A stretch of 64,000 bases of DNA, from contig CM065323.1 of assembly GCA_033032175.1 (NCBI GenBank), forward strand, positions 744,001 through 808,000. Direction: 5' to 3'. The notes below the pieces were generated by a model. That model saw nothing but the letters and a program-made list of their open reading frames with translations, ran no database searches and had not been told where the DNA came from. The stretch is from Saturnia japonica. Lineage: Eukaryota > Arthropoda > Insecta > Lepidoptera > Saturniidae. Positions 1 to 10,765 of this stretch are shown one piece after another; the first letter of the stretch is position 1; every line of letters begins with the position of its first letter. Position numbers and translations under genes: made by a program.

Positions 1-539
1 AACATATTTTTATCTTTTTGCGCATGTCCTAAAACTAGCAGACGTAACAGAAATTGGCATAAGTAAACAAACAATGCATTATAATTAAATATGATAAAAT
101 ATGAAACACTCTACACTAAACTAAAGGGATCGTATTATAAATGATATCTGAACGGACGAATATATTAACCTAACCGATGCCCTGGAAATTAAACGTTAAA
201 CAATTATATAATATACACGAAAATAATACAGGAAATACAAGGTAATTAAGATAATTAGAAGCGGACTACTAGACCTAATAACTCTTGCTGTTGAGTGTGT
301 TCTACGGATTTAATAGCATCAAACCATGTCTAGCTAACTAACCCGCGCAAACTAACACACTTAGAATTTTGGTCCTGTTCCTTGATTTAATTAAATGCCT
401 CAGTTACGGTACGTTTGCTCGGTTTTGCGCTTATAGATGTTGTCCTGAGAAGCTTTCGTGGTTGCATTGATTTCGCGAGAAGGCGACGAAATTTTGAACA
501 TTCACATTTGTATTAAATTTATTTATTTATAATTTCACG

Positions 540-810
540 AATGAAAAAGTTCTCTATGACTTATCTTTCTCATACCGTGAAGCCGTGGAACCTTCTCTCT
601 GCCAGTGTGTTTTTTCATTCTTTTCTTATGACATTGTGTCCTTTAAGCGTAACGTGAAGAGATATTTATGCAGGCTGGCATGACAACGGCGTCCGCCGAT
701 GGATTTATATCTCTCGGCGGTCGTCGTTATGTTTGGATTGTGCTGTGTTTACCATCAGGTACAGTAGCGAAAATGTGCCGAGCTATTGATTATTTAAAAA
801 AAATATTCCT
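540..810 (+). mobile_element. Jockey/CR1-like LINE 3' end, degenerate (family N1, copy 1)
   Basis: Bases 541-650 still read, across frameshifts, as the C-terminal tail of a LINE reverse transcriptase: a TVKPWNLLSASVF segment, then FKRNVKRYL, matching the WNxLPxxVFP...FKxxVNxxL pattern of jockey/CR1-type elements. It runs into a 3' UTR (about 655-800) that recurs at 49.6, 51.2 and 62.7 kb, with shared text such as GCCGATGGATTTA, TCTCGG, ACCATCAG and ATGTGCCGAGCTATT. It ends in an A-rich tail. The recurrence of the 3' UTR is seen directly; the clade is inferred. It is 5'-truncated and non-functional. Confidence 0.7.
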
Positions 811-832
811 ATAAGTTTCATTATTTTACTAT

Positions 833-1272
833 TGTAACGCCACCAACATTTAATATTCATCACTAGATGTCACTATGTGTTTTCTGCTTCTCGTAAAGAT
901 TGAATTATCGCCTAGTCACCAAGAGAGGGCGCTACTAGTAGATTAGATGGCGCTATCGTTATGTCGACATAAAATAGTGACCTTGAACAACTGTGCCAAA
1001 AGTGATCGAGCATTCTTAGGATACCTGCTAGGGCCTAGTACCACGCACGCTATGCGCTTTCACCCTTGTTGAGACGTTCTAGTGTCGCTTGTTGAGACGT
1101 TCTAGTGTCGTAGTATTAGTAATTCAGTACTGTGCTTGTGTACTTCCACCTACGTTGGGATACACCGGTTTAGTACTGCGCATCGAAATTGTATCTCTCT
1201 CTGTCTACCAAATAAATCTGTCTCACCTGAACAGTATTTATACTTTCCTCGCTTCCCGCCTCACCGCGTTAA
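833..1272 (+). mobile_element. Solo LTR of an LTR retrotransposon, with target duplication
   Basis: The segment starts TGTAACGC and ends GCGTTAA, giving near-perfect inverted ends. It is flanked on both sides by ACTAT (828-832 and 1273-1277), a 5-bp duplication of the size made by LTR retrotransposon integrases; 4 bp with a one-base-longer LTR is also possible. About 440 bp is a normal LTR length. An AATAAA at 1211-1216 about 60 bp before the right end fits an R/polyA region and sets the orientation. No internal domain or second LTR adjoins it, so it is read as a solo LTR left by recombination. A perfect 23-bp tandem duplication lies inside (1065-1110). The last dinucleotide is not the usual CA, which lowers confidence. 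Superfamily unknown; Ty3/Gypsy is a guess. Confidence 0.6.
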
Positions 1273-1911
1273 ACTATGTTTTTTTTTTTTCATTTATTTA
1301 AAGTACTAAATATGATGGCATAAATACTTAAATCTAAAACAATAAGGTTTTGCAAAAAAGCAATCGAGTATAGTATTAGTGATTGAAAATATTTTATAAA
1401 GAATTTTTAGTAGAAAGATGCTAAATTATTTGTGAATTGTAATCTAATATGAGATTCCGGTTCCGGTTGTCAAAGTGTTAACAGCGTTGTGATTATACCT
1501 CTACAAAATTAAAGATTTAAAAAGTTATACGCTACATCTGTACATAAATACCGTTAAAAACAATACTATAGGTGCCTTGGCAGATCCGGAAAGAACCATC
1601 TGTCGAATTCTCATTACATCTGTCCAGTAAAGTGAAATTGAAGATCCACATCAACATCTGAGGTTAGAACATAAATTAACCGCCATTTTGATATTTCATT
1701 ATGTTACACGTGACTTCAACTGTTAGTCTAATGTCACTGATACTTTGATCAGTTTGATGTCACTTTAACTGTTAGTCGGTTCGGTTGGTATCAACTACAG
1801 TGTTGCCAGAACAAGAAAACCCATAGTTAGGTACTATTTACTATTACGTTCCGTTCCACGTAACTTGACCTGACATTATGGAGAGACAATTTAAATATTA
1901 TTTGAAAAAAA

Positions 1912-2646
1912 ATGAAAATAGAAATGAAAAATCAGACAACTGAATTAATAGAATCTCTTACAAAAAATATTATGGATCGGATGGATGAAAAACTAATGCC
2001 TATCAAGGACGAAAACGAAAAACTAAAAGAAAAAATCGGCAAATTAGAGAAGGAGATAGAACATTTAAAAAGGGAAAAGAAAAGTAATAACCTAATTATT
2101 TTTGGATTAGAAGAAGGTGAAAACTCAACAGCTGAGCTATTCCCGAATATAAAGGAGAACTTCAAAAGAGACTTAAACATCAATTTAGAAGAAAACGAAA
2201 TAAACAAACTAAACCGCTTAGGAAAACTAAAAGCCAAGAACAAACCAAGACCTGTACTATGTTCCCTTTTAAGCGAATGGAAGAAGAACGAAATTACGAA
2301 AAACAAAAAGAAATTAAACGGAATTTATATATCGGAGGATTATTCGAAAGAAGTATTAGAGAAAAGGAAAGCTCTACAACCGCAATTACTAGAAGAGAGG
2401 AAAAAAGGAAACATAGCTTATCTGAAATATGATAAAATGATAATCAAAGAACTTAACACCAACAATGATACAAGGAAAAGGAAACAATCTACCACACCAC
2501 ATTCACCGTTTAAAACTCAGCCTAAAAAACAACAAACGCTGAGCTCTCTCAAACACAACAGAACAAACGCCTTCGAAGCAATGAGAATCAAATCAAACTC
2601 TCTAATCAATATTTCCACGCAACACGCAACTACCAATAGCATTTAA
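1912..2646 (+). CDS. LINE ORF1 protein (coiled coil plus RRM-like RNA-binding region)
   Basis: A 244-codon open frame in the LINE of 1453-3120. Residues ~1-62 are dense in Lys/Glu with heptad-like Leu/Ile spacing (a coiled coil). The next ~100 residues, starting SNNLIIFGLEEG and containing a Leu-rich NKLNRLGK stretch, resemble the RRM/C-terminal layout of L1-type ORF1 proteins. The last ~60 residues are basic and Ser/Thr/Gln-rich. ORF1 proteins of this type bind the element's RNA as multimers. No CCHC knuckles are present. An alternative ATG at 1878 is in another frame, separated by an A8 run at about 1905-1912; a one-base slip there would have joined ~11 extra N-terminal residues. The frame is open throughout despite the loss of ORF2, so the insertion is not very old. 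Whether it is expressed is unknown. Confidence 0.8.
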   Translation: MKIEMKNQTTELIESLTKNIMDRMDEKLMPIKDENEKLKEKIGKLEKEIEHLKREKKSNNLIIFGLEEGENSTAELFPNIKENFKRDLNINLEENEINKLNRLGKLKAKNKPRPVLCSLLSEWKKNEITKNKKKLNGIYISEDYSKEVLEKRKALQPQLLEERKKGNIAYLKYDKMIIKELNTNNDTRKRKQSTTPHSPFKTQPKKQQTLSSLKHNRTNAFEAMRIKSNSLINISTQHATTNSI

Positions 2647-2765
2647 CTTTCGGAAACCGGAAATTCAAACAAACTACGAAAACCAACAAAACGTAAAAAC
2701 ACAATCTCCCCCAATCCGACTGGTGCTCGTGGGGGATGAAGACCACAACCCTCCAACATTCCAAA

Positions 2766-2991
2766 ATGAAAATAAAAAATCTGTATTGTACCACTAAATA
2801 CACTTACTCTAAAAATGAAGAAAACTTAACAGAATTAACATACGCGCTAGAACATATCAAATGGGATATCAATAAGGCAAGTTCGAGCAGTGACGTGGAA
2901 TAGAGTGGCCCAAAAGAGACAGGAATGACAAATGTTGGAGGAGGCCTTTGCCGATTGGCAAACAGACATAGAAAATATAATTAAGAATTAG
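2766..2991 (+). pseudogene. Deleted LINE ORF2: endonuclease start fused to reverse-transcriptase end
   Basis: From ATG 2766 the frame reads MKIKNLYCTTKYTYSKNEEN and on to ALEHIKWDI. This is the usual opening of an apurinic-like (EEP) LINE endonuclease, where W-D-I-(I-G-L-x-E) follows. Instead of the catalytic E it runs into an unrelated sequence at about 2871 and stops at 2901-2903 after 45 codons. In another frame, 2896-2991 encodes WNRVAQKRQE, a stop, then QMLEEAFADWQTDIENIIKN, which resembles the C-terminal tail of LINE polymerases. The endonuclease active site, the whole RT core and most of the linker are gone. The protein is non-functional; the remnants mainly identify what was lost. Confidence 0.75.
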
Positions 2992-3133
2992 AATAGAATA
3001 GATTAAAATTAGTTTAGCTACAAAATATATAATTGTATATCAATAATCAGTTTTTAATTCTTAATACTTTGTAAATAGATACTAAGTTGGTCTGATAAAG
3101 GGCTTTATTATTATTATTATTAATCTAATATGA

Positions 3134-4480
3134 ACCGATATTACATGAACTTCCAGAATGGTTTTTGAATTTTGAGATTGCACTGTGATGGTTGTAGTTC
3201 TACTTTTAGGTTCTGACACTTAACTTTTAAAGTGAATGATGACACTATAAACAAAAAACTATAAGTATTAATATCTTCACTGGCCCATTTTAAATTACTT
3301 AATTTTTAAACATTATATCAATAGAAAAATCATGAAGATATTTGTAAAATTATTCGTGAAACAGATTATCCGAATACTATTGAATGAATGTATTTATTTA
3401 ATATACTAATTCTATTTGTACGCAATGTATTATATATAATCTTGCAGAACTACTTCATGAAACGCAAAAAAAAAGAATGCGTGTACGTTCATTCAAGAAA
3501 AAATCTGTCAAAAAGATTGACAGACAAAATAGAGTACCCGGAATTCATAACTTTACCGAAGTGTATATAAGGACGTAAGAATGCTATTTCCTTTATTGCA
3601 AATGGTTTCTAGTGATAAACGTACATGGTTTCCACGGACGGGCTGTAAAGGAGTATGACGTTTGTGGAGAACTTATGTACGTGTGGCGAAGGCTTTAAAA
3701 GAAAACATCGCATTTATAATATTTTTTTGTAGAAACTTTGTGTGCTTATTCTACATACTTAGAAATCAGAAGTTCACGAAAGAATGTATGTATATGGAAA
3801 ATACGTGAACCTTTTTATCGGTGTATGTTCTGCAATGCTTTTGTTTCTTTATATTATTGACACATTGCTGTGTATGTTTTTGACAATATATTATAATATT
3901 GTACGTACGAAAAGGATGTTAAAAATATTTTTTTTGCACGGTTTTAAGTTAATTTAAATCAACAGTCCATTTTTTTGAGAAATTTATTAATCATTTGTAA
4001 AAATTCAAAATAAAATTTCTGCATATAAAGCACTACTGCGAAATACCTTCCTGAATGATATAAAATAGATAATTTTATAAAATATTTTAAAACAATCAAT
4101 GAAGTTTTTACAACTAATTAATTGAGCGTAGAAACAGTCACGGTGTGAAAACTTTTGCTACGGAACAACAGCTGTTGAGAAGTTTCGAGTGCGTAAGAGA
4201 AAAAGGAATGATGACAAAAGAATGGAGTGCTGATGAAACCGGGATTACGGAGTTTGGAAACGACTGGTGCTCTGGAATATAGATAAAGTTGGTATTATGA
4301 GTCGTTACGCAAACTCGGAAACTTATTGATCAGGTCTCAGGGCTGCTAAACTTTGGTGAATGCTACGGTGTTTACATGTTTTTCTACAAACCTTGTTTAA
4401 TGCTCTACATTTTTATTCCCGAATTTTTCTTTTATTTTCGAAGTATATAATAAAGTGGAATAGTTTTTTTTTATATTTGT
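3134..4480. other. No recognisable feature
   Basis: AT-rich sequence with only short chance ORFs (for example 3388-3570). I see no domain, splice-flanked exon or repeat shared with the rest of the window. Confidence 0.5.
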
Positions 4481-4600
4481 TTAAGCACTCAGATCTCTGG
4501 AACTACCTACCAGTCGGATTAAAAAAATCTTTTTGTATATGATAACCAGATTCACGACGAATAGTATAGGCTATCATAATCATATCATTTCATAGGCTAA
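4480..4600 (+). repeat. Dispersed repeat R-A, copy 1
   Basis: The stretch containing GGAACTACC, CCAGTCGGATT and TTTTGTATATGATAACCAG, then ATTCAC and TATAGGCTA, recurs in reverse orientation at about 47.33-47.45 kb with moderate divergence. The wording (an ATCTCTGGAACTACC-type start, then a fixed spacer) resembles the 3' region of low-complexity LINE-type repeats common in Lepidoptera. That family link is from memory and unverified. Confidence 0.55.
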
Positions 4601-5279
4601 CATTAGGCTACAACTCTCAGCAATCCTTAAATATTGATTTTTGTTAAGTAATTCGGGAGACAAATCGATCCCGAACTGCTTTATCCGCGTGCGTTGGCGT
4701 AATGGTTAGTGATATGTAAATACAATGTTCTACCAAAATATTGGACATTCATGGTGCATCTAAAAAATGTCGGCGATACCATATGCCTATCTATTATACA
4801 TAAGACACAATCAGGTATTTTGCGATTAAAATTCATTGAAAATTAAAAAGTGGTTTATGAGGATTATTATTAGGCTTACCATATTAATCTTTAGGAACGA
4901 AAGTTCCCCCATCATTAAGACAATTTTATGACCATAAACTTTGCCCTTTTTAACATGTTATTTGGATGCATAGTTTAAGAGATAATGGAGAGTTGAAATA
5001 ATTCAACACTCGGCTCTATAGATCAGGTTTCGGTGAAAAGTGAAAACCAATATATTCTATACCACAAGAAAATGTTACTAAAAATATTTTGTACAGTGAA
5101 GTATTATGAAATATAACTCAGTGACTTATTTGAAATTATACGCAGGTGAAACCACGGAGCACAGCTAATATAATATAATATGATTAAGGTATACATAGCA
5201 CAATCGTGAAATAAAATGTAAATCTGTTGATTTCGTGAGAATTGAAAATTGATTAGTGTACCGTGCAGCGGAATTCCGA

Positions 5280-5480
5280 ACGTCATTTGTCGGTTTTTAA
5301 ACGGCATCCAGCGCCGCTTTGAACCCTTTGTCGGGTGCAGGCTGAGTTCCTGCCTTTAATTATGTGTTTCGATGGAAGTGGGTCGTTGTGGGCTGCAGGG
5401 CGCACCCCGGCACCCCGGCGCACCGGCATTTCGCGAACGGGACTTTGTTGTGGCCGGCTTTTTGATCGGTTATACGGATT
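5280..5480. other. GC-rich island, no gene recognised
   Basis: A local GC-rich block with CACCCCGGCACCCCGGCGCACCGGC-type short tandem steps stands out from its AT-rich surroundings. No open frame of useful length crosses it and no clear splice sites frame it. It could be a regulatory island, an old untranslated exon or a repeat fragment; I cannot choose. Confidence 0.3.
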
Positions 5481-8080
5481 GAAGTCTAATAAAATAAATA
5501 AACTGTAATTCTGAATTGAGTATATTATATTAAATATATGTGTATATATATATTCTGTTGTTATTCTGTTTTAAACTTTAGACATTTGCGTTTAGATATT
5601 TTATAAACTTTAATGGCGTCATGCACCAAATAAAACTTAGCAGTTTTATATTAAATTCAGTTTAGTTGTATCAAAATATATGTTACTGTCAATTTTAAAT
5701 ATGGTTTAACGATTTTAATGTGATTTAAGAATTTCTTTCGTTATTTAAAAGGACTAAATTCACCTGCTAGTTTTTTTAATTTTTTATTTTTTGTGTTATC
5801 CACATATTTTTACCTTTATTATTAAATAAATCCACAATATGTATAGTATACATTTCTATATCAAAACTTATTTCTATGTTTAACATGGTGTGCTATTAAG
5901 GAAAAATATCATTTTGAACGTTATTAATTATAAAATAATTTTGTTCGACGAAACCAAATCTGGCAAAAGGGTATTTTTTCGACGGCATCCCTAATCACCC
6001 AGAGGCTTCGGGTCACCGGGCATAATGTATCCCGGTTGCGTCAAAAGAGTTAAATTTTTAGAATTAAAATTGGGTATTTTAATTCTGATCTAATAAATCG
6101 CATCCCTTTAGCCTAAGATTTATCATTCGACTTCAAGATTTATTTAAAAATATTCAAAAGTATACTAGAATGAAAAAATTAAATGGAATAAATGATAAAG
6201 ATAAATATTTTTCCTTTCGTTTCTTTAACTAATTGTTTCGTCTTTATCAAAACTATTTGTTTGACTTTGGGATCACAACAAAGGTCTGATTTATATTGTC
6301 GTTTATCTCAGTGACGCAAAATTGCTTCAGCTAGTCTAAATACATTCAGATTTGACAAAGTTTAATGACAGATTGAGTAAAAATTCTTGCCTTTGTTTAA
6401 AACGCTTTTATTAACTTGACTTGTAACTAACAAACAATGTAATCAAATCTTACAAGTAAATTTTAACCTACTTCTTATTGTCGTATCGAAATGAAACTTT
6501 GTATGTATTTGTATTTGGGATGACAAAACTATAATTTGGTATCTTGGAGCTAATCTGATGATGAAGGTGGAACTCTTCAGTGGCTACTATTATAGATGAG
6601 CGAGAAGATGTTTTATTATTTTTAGTGCGTGTTTTTTTGTATTTGTTTTTTATTTCATTTATTGCGTCCATTTCTAGTTTTCAACTCTCTAGGCGTATTC
6701 TCTTTTGTTTCAGTTTAAAATTCCCTTGCTGCTATTTCTCAGAATTAGAAAAGTCCGAGTCGCAATCAAGCATGTCCTGAACTACTGTTGCATTATTTTT
6801 TTCTTAATATCACTGCTACTTTCCGATATTTAATAATGAGAGTGGCCAAAAAATTGCCTATCGTATTCATAACTGAAGCATCTTAAGCACAACACCGCAT
6901 AGGAGCTTCCTTAATACGCTATGTCGATAGAAGCGCGCACATCGCAACCGGTACACTTGCTCCGTTTGTTTAGGACCTCTATGTTTATTTGCTTTCCCGT
7001 TTTATCTCTGCCGCTTGTTTTTCTCTATTATTCTATCTTGTATCATGCTTGCGGGAGTGGAAATTATAAATGTTATCATAGAACAGATAGGACCATTGTG
7101 TGGTGTCGGCTTATTGTTGTTATCTTCTTGCAAATAAAAAGTTCATTTTAATGGTTTTCTCATGGTACTTTCGAGCTGGGTATGTCAGTGATCTCACAAT
7201 ATCGCAGATCTGTAGGTTGGTTAGCGAGATTACAAGTTCATCTAATAAGAGATTAAGAATACCCACAGCTTCATATAACCGGTATAAAGACTTTAAAAAC
7301 AGATATTATTATGTTTCTGAATGTTTCAAAATTTTACAAAAATAGTATGTTATAGTAGGATATGTATGTTTAGGATATCTATTAGGAATATGTAGTTTGG
7401 TGTGTAGTCTTAGTACAAGATGCAAATATTTGTAGTTTATAGTGAAGTTTGAAGAATTTTATTTATATTCGTAATATAAAACTATGTGTATTCGGACAAA
7501 GTATATTATGAAGAAATTTACATGTAAGAACTCTACTTTGAATTTTTAATAACAGTTTATTTATATGTATTATTGCTAGGTGAGCTAATAAGGTTGTAGT
7601 CGAAAACAATTTACGAAGTTTAAATAACAACGTGGTAATTACTTTAAAACCTCAATGGTATAATAATAATCTTTTAAGACTACATTTGGACCCGTTGTAG
7701 GGTGCGCTTAACTAAGTAGAGATAATTCGAAGTGGTCCGTTCGCACCCTGCGCGCTTCCGCCATTCGCTTATGATATAATCCGCTAAATGTAAATACGAA
7801 GTCCTTCTATATACACGTTAATATGTATACAGAGAACTGCTTCAATCCCAGTTAAATCTTCAATTGAGTTTGTCGTGATCGCTGACTTAAATTGTTTGCT
7901 TATACTTCACGGGCTCTATATGTGACTGTGTACTGCTAGGCTCAACTAATGGAAGTAGCTAAGTTAGTTATTTGTAACATACTGCTACAACTACGGCTAC
8001 ACTATGTATTTGTTAATAATACTACTTTGCTTCTAAATCTTCTTAAACCAGATTAGTAGGAAATGCCATATATTAATAAT
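5481..8080. other. No recognisable gene
   Basis: AT-rich sequence with scattered ORFs of 60-80 codons in both strands that overlap each other and lack domains or coding bias. Nothing in it is supported as a gene, RNA or repeat. Confidence 0.5.
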
Positions 8081-8082
8081 AA

Positions 8083-8345
8083 ATATTGTAATTATTAATA
8101 CGTGAAGCAAAAGCTTTCTTCCCCTTTTTAAGCATATTGCGTGCACGGAAGACTGAGATTTGGCATGGTTTAAGTTTACATGGAGAAGGAGTGCAGAAAA
8201 CTAAAATTTATCTAGAATATCTGTTACTAATATATTAAATTAAATAAATTAATACTGCGAATCCTAACCCGACCAGTGCCATTGAACTTAGACCCTCCAA
8301 AATATTGACATTGTCACTCAACGAAAAGTGACATCAAGTGATGTA
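8083..8345 (+). repeat. Dispersed repeat R-B, copy 1
   Basis: About 250 bp that recurs in reverse orientation at 52.60-52.86 kb. Shared landmarks in the same order are ATTAATACGTGAAG, CTTTTTAAGC then ATTGCG, GTTTACATGGAGAAG, a middle AT-rich stretch, and AGTGCCATTGAACTTAGACC, followed by TCACTCA and AAAAGT. The length, lack of coding and presence in both orientations fit a non-autonomous (MITE or SINE-like) element. I could not see clean terminal inverted repeats or target duplications. Confidence 0.75.
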
Positions 8346-10205
8346 GATAATACTCATTGTTTAGGTTCATGAATACCTACTGCAAATGTTAATCAGATAT
8401 AAGAAAGTCGCAATGCTTCAGTGCAAATAATTCATTATATAAATAAAAAAATACGTAATAAATAAATAGGCAGAAGCACAAATCCAAGATGACGGATCGA
8501 GTGTCCTGTTCAAAGCGAACCTTCATTCATCACATTGACATAGTCTGTGAATACATTAATATTGTACCAGAGGCCCAACTCCCAACGGAATATACGGTAC
8601 TAATCTACGAGTAGTTACATGCTGGTTTATGCTTTATTTCACATTATTAGTAGGCGGTAGGAACCTGCAGCATCTTTTGTTTGGTATTCACTTTTTGAAT
8701 GTTGAGTCTGTATTTCCGAAGAAAATCTCTTTAGTCTATTTTTAGATTTTTTTATGTGAAATATCTAATGACGCGATTGGGGGTAAAATGCATTGTAGGT
8801 ACGTGACGTCAAACGTAACCGTGACCAAATTTGTTTTACGCGCCATCTATTTGCTAATTCTTTGTATTACTTTGCTAGTCGTAAATGTGTGATATCTTTT
8901 TGTTACAAGTGATATGTGTTTTTAATAATATCGGTATTCTTATTTTTTTATACGATAATTTTTATTTTTTTATTTGTCAATTCAAAAAACTTAAATACAC
9001 AAAGCTAAGGTAATAATGAATAAGGATTCAAAAATACGCTTGAACGGGTATTATCAAAAATATATTTACATATATATATTTTTAATAATAAAAAAGAACA
9101 CTTTTAAACAAACGTGCTTAAAACAACAAATAAGAATAAAATTCAATACTAGTTTAAAAAACATTTATTTTTACTGAAGCTGTCTTATTAAATATACTTA
9201 GTTTATTTATTATCGGTCGATTGAATACACAGTGATTCAGAATTCGCAACGTGAGCAAATAAAATCGCACTATCCTCTCTAACAATGAGGTCAATCAATG
9301 TGGAAGTTAGTTCTGATAAACCCTTACCTATATATTATGTTCTCATAGTCGTCGTTAGTTGTTATGTTTATCATTATTGATCGTTTCGGATGTCGAACAA
9401 GGAATGTTTAAAGAAATCTCAGTTTTATTGTTGTACAAAACTATATAAAAAATTGTTTTAATCACTAGAAAATAATATAAAGTGGAACATATCTGAATCT
9501 TTCGTTTTAACTATACAAATTGCAATATTGGATGATCGTCTCTATCAGGTGTGCGACTAAATACGGGTAACTGAATTTCGAAGTACGTCGAGTAAATTAA
9601 CCTTAGACTAGTAGGTATATTATGTGAATAAGTAAGCAGGTATGCAATGTATTTTCTTACTATTTTGCTTCTCGATGTGAAAGATAACTTCATTCACAAT
9701 GAGACAGAACACACTTCTAAAAACATGTAGGAGTTTAACTTTGCCTCAATTTTTTGCTAAAATGATTGTCACATACCGTGTTATCCTCGAAATTACAATA
9801 TTAATTCCGAACACGTCGACATGAAAGAGTTTAAAAACAGTTTTTGTATGCAAACCAGCGAGGTCGGTGTTCCGAATGATTCCATTTAAATCGTAGCGAA
9901 CGCTCCTCGCATCATATGGAAATGGCGGTAACCTATATAATAATATGTTCAGAGAACCCGTTGCAAAGATCTTACTGTTTGTTTTTAGCAGCTAAAATGA
10001 TAAATGAATGATAGATTATTCAATTTTATTATTAATATATTCCAATTTCATTATTGCCCTCACGTCATCCGATAAATGCCACTGATGTTTTACATATTAT
10101 TTACCATAGTTACAAATTATTTAATATACAGGTATTTGTGATATCTTAATTTAAGTTATAAGTTTAGTGCCAAATATATGTGCCAAAAATAGATAAGATT
10201 AGAGC
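8346..10205. other. No recognisable gene
   Basis: AT-rich sequence. The only ORF of note (9511-9693, minus, 60 codons) has no domain or coding bias. No repeats shared with the rest of the window were seen. Confidence 0.5.
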
Positions 10206-10403
10206 ATGATGGAAATATACGTGATCGTTGGAATGGCCGTGTTAATTTATACTTTGGTGACGATCCTGTTGAACTGCGAATGCTGGAGTCCCGATCAGAA
10301 GTGTCAGTGTGAGGAGTGCAAGAGCCTCTTTCAAGTTGCCGTCACCCCTTCCGTCTTGTCAGTGTCGTCGCGCCTCGATATTTCAGCTCGCCCCTCTTAC
10401 TAA
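10206..10403 (+). CDS. Candidate 65-residue membrane microprotein or upstream ORF
   Basis: A short ORF of unrecognised family, but more gene-like than its surroundings. Residues ~3-22 form one hydrophobic helix (EIYVIVGMAVLIYTLVTILL), followed at once by a Cys cluster of pattern C-x-C-x6-C-x-C-x2-C (residues ~24-38) with acidic and Lys residues, then a Ser-rich tail. A single-pass protein with a Cys-rich cytosolic or luminal segment is plausible. Third codon positions are much richer in G/C than neighbouring DNA. It ends at a TAA 137 bp before the ATG of the GC-rich exon at 10541, so it could be an upstream ORF of the same transcript, a separate small gene or chance. No promoter was identified. 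Confidence 0.4.
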   Translation: MMEIYVIVGMAVLIYTLVTILLNCECWSPDQKCQCEECKSLFQVAVTPSVLSVSSRLDISARPSY

Positions 10404-10540
10404 CTTCTACTAAGCGTTAAGTACTTAGTACTTAAAACTAATTAAAATCAAGACGGGGTAACGTTTAAAAAAGTGATTTGTTTGCGAAAACACTGACTGT
10501 AATAGTTAATAGTGAAATGGGTCGTTAGTGGTACACGGGA

Positions 10541-10759
10541 ATGGACCCGCTGGCGAGGCTGATGGATAGCGCGCCGCTGCCCGGCGTCCTCGGAGCGACA
10601 CGAGACGCCCGGCCGCGTGGCGCCCTGGTACACGCGAGTCTCGCTGCGGCGCCGGCTCTCGGCGACAAGAAGGGCAGACATCTCACCGGCACTTTCTGTC
10701 TAACGGGAGACACTATGGAGGGAATTATCCAGTGCCTTGTGTTTCTCAAAGCGTTCTCG
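10541..10759 (+). CDS. Candidate first coding exon ending at a consensus splice donor
   Basis: A strongly GC-rich block in AT-rich DNA. From ATG 10541 it is open for exactly 73 codons to TCG|GTAAGT at 10760, a consensus donor that would leave phase 0. The peptide is Ala/Arg/Gly-rich for its first ~50 residues; its last segment is MEGIIQCLVFLKAFS, which is mildly hydrophobic. After the donor the frame stops within five codons and base composition falls to background, as expected at an exon-intron border. I recognise no family. The minus strand is also open here, as is common in GC-rich sequence, and a non-coding 5' UTR exon with the same donor is an equally fair reading. No downstream exon was identified in the window. 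Confidence 0.4.
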
Positions 10760-10765
10760 GTAAGT

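Larger units (their letters stand above)
1440..3133 (+). mobile_element. LINE with intact 5' end and ORF1 but ORF2 internally deleted; flanked by 13-bp TSD
   Basis: The 13 bp TAATCTAATATGA occurs at 1440-1452 and again at 3121-3133, directly after a (TTA)n tail. This is the signature of target-primed insertion and defines an element of 1453-3120. Inside are a 5' UTR of about 450 bp, an uninterrupted ORF1 (1912-2646), the first ~35 codons of an endonuclease-type ORF2 (from 2766), an abrupt junction near 2871, and then the last ~30 codons of ORF2 (to 2991) and a short 3' UTR ending in TTA repeats. Almost all of the endonuclease and reverse transcriptase is missing. The duplication shows that the 5' end is original rather than truncated. 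LINE clade not determined. Confidence 0.85.

Noticed and set aside
1932..2306. 124-codon minus-strand ORF opposite LINE ORF1
   Set aside because: Phe/Ser-rich translation of the Lys/Glu-rich ORF1 codons on the other strand; a shadow.
4686..4720. tRNA-like A box (TGGCGTAATGGTTAGTG)
   Set aside because: No B box or pairing acceptor stem follows at the expected distance.
10448..10749. Minus-strand ORFs of 74-77 codons opposite the 10.5-kb exon
   Set aside because: Long antisense frames are expected in GC-rich coding-like DNA; the splice donor and stop pattern favour the plus strand.
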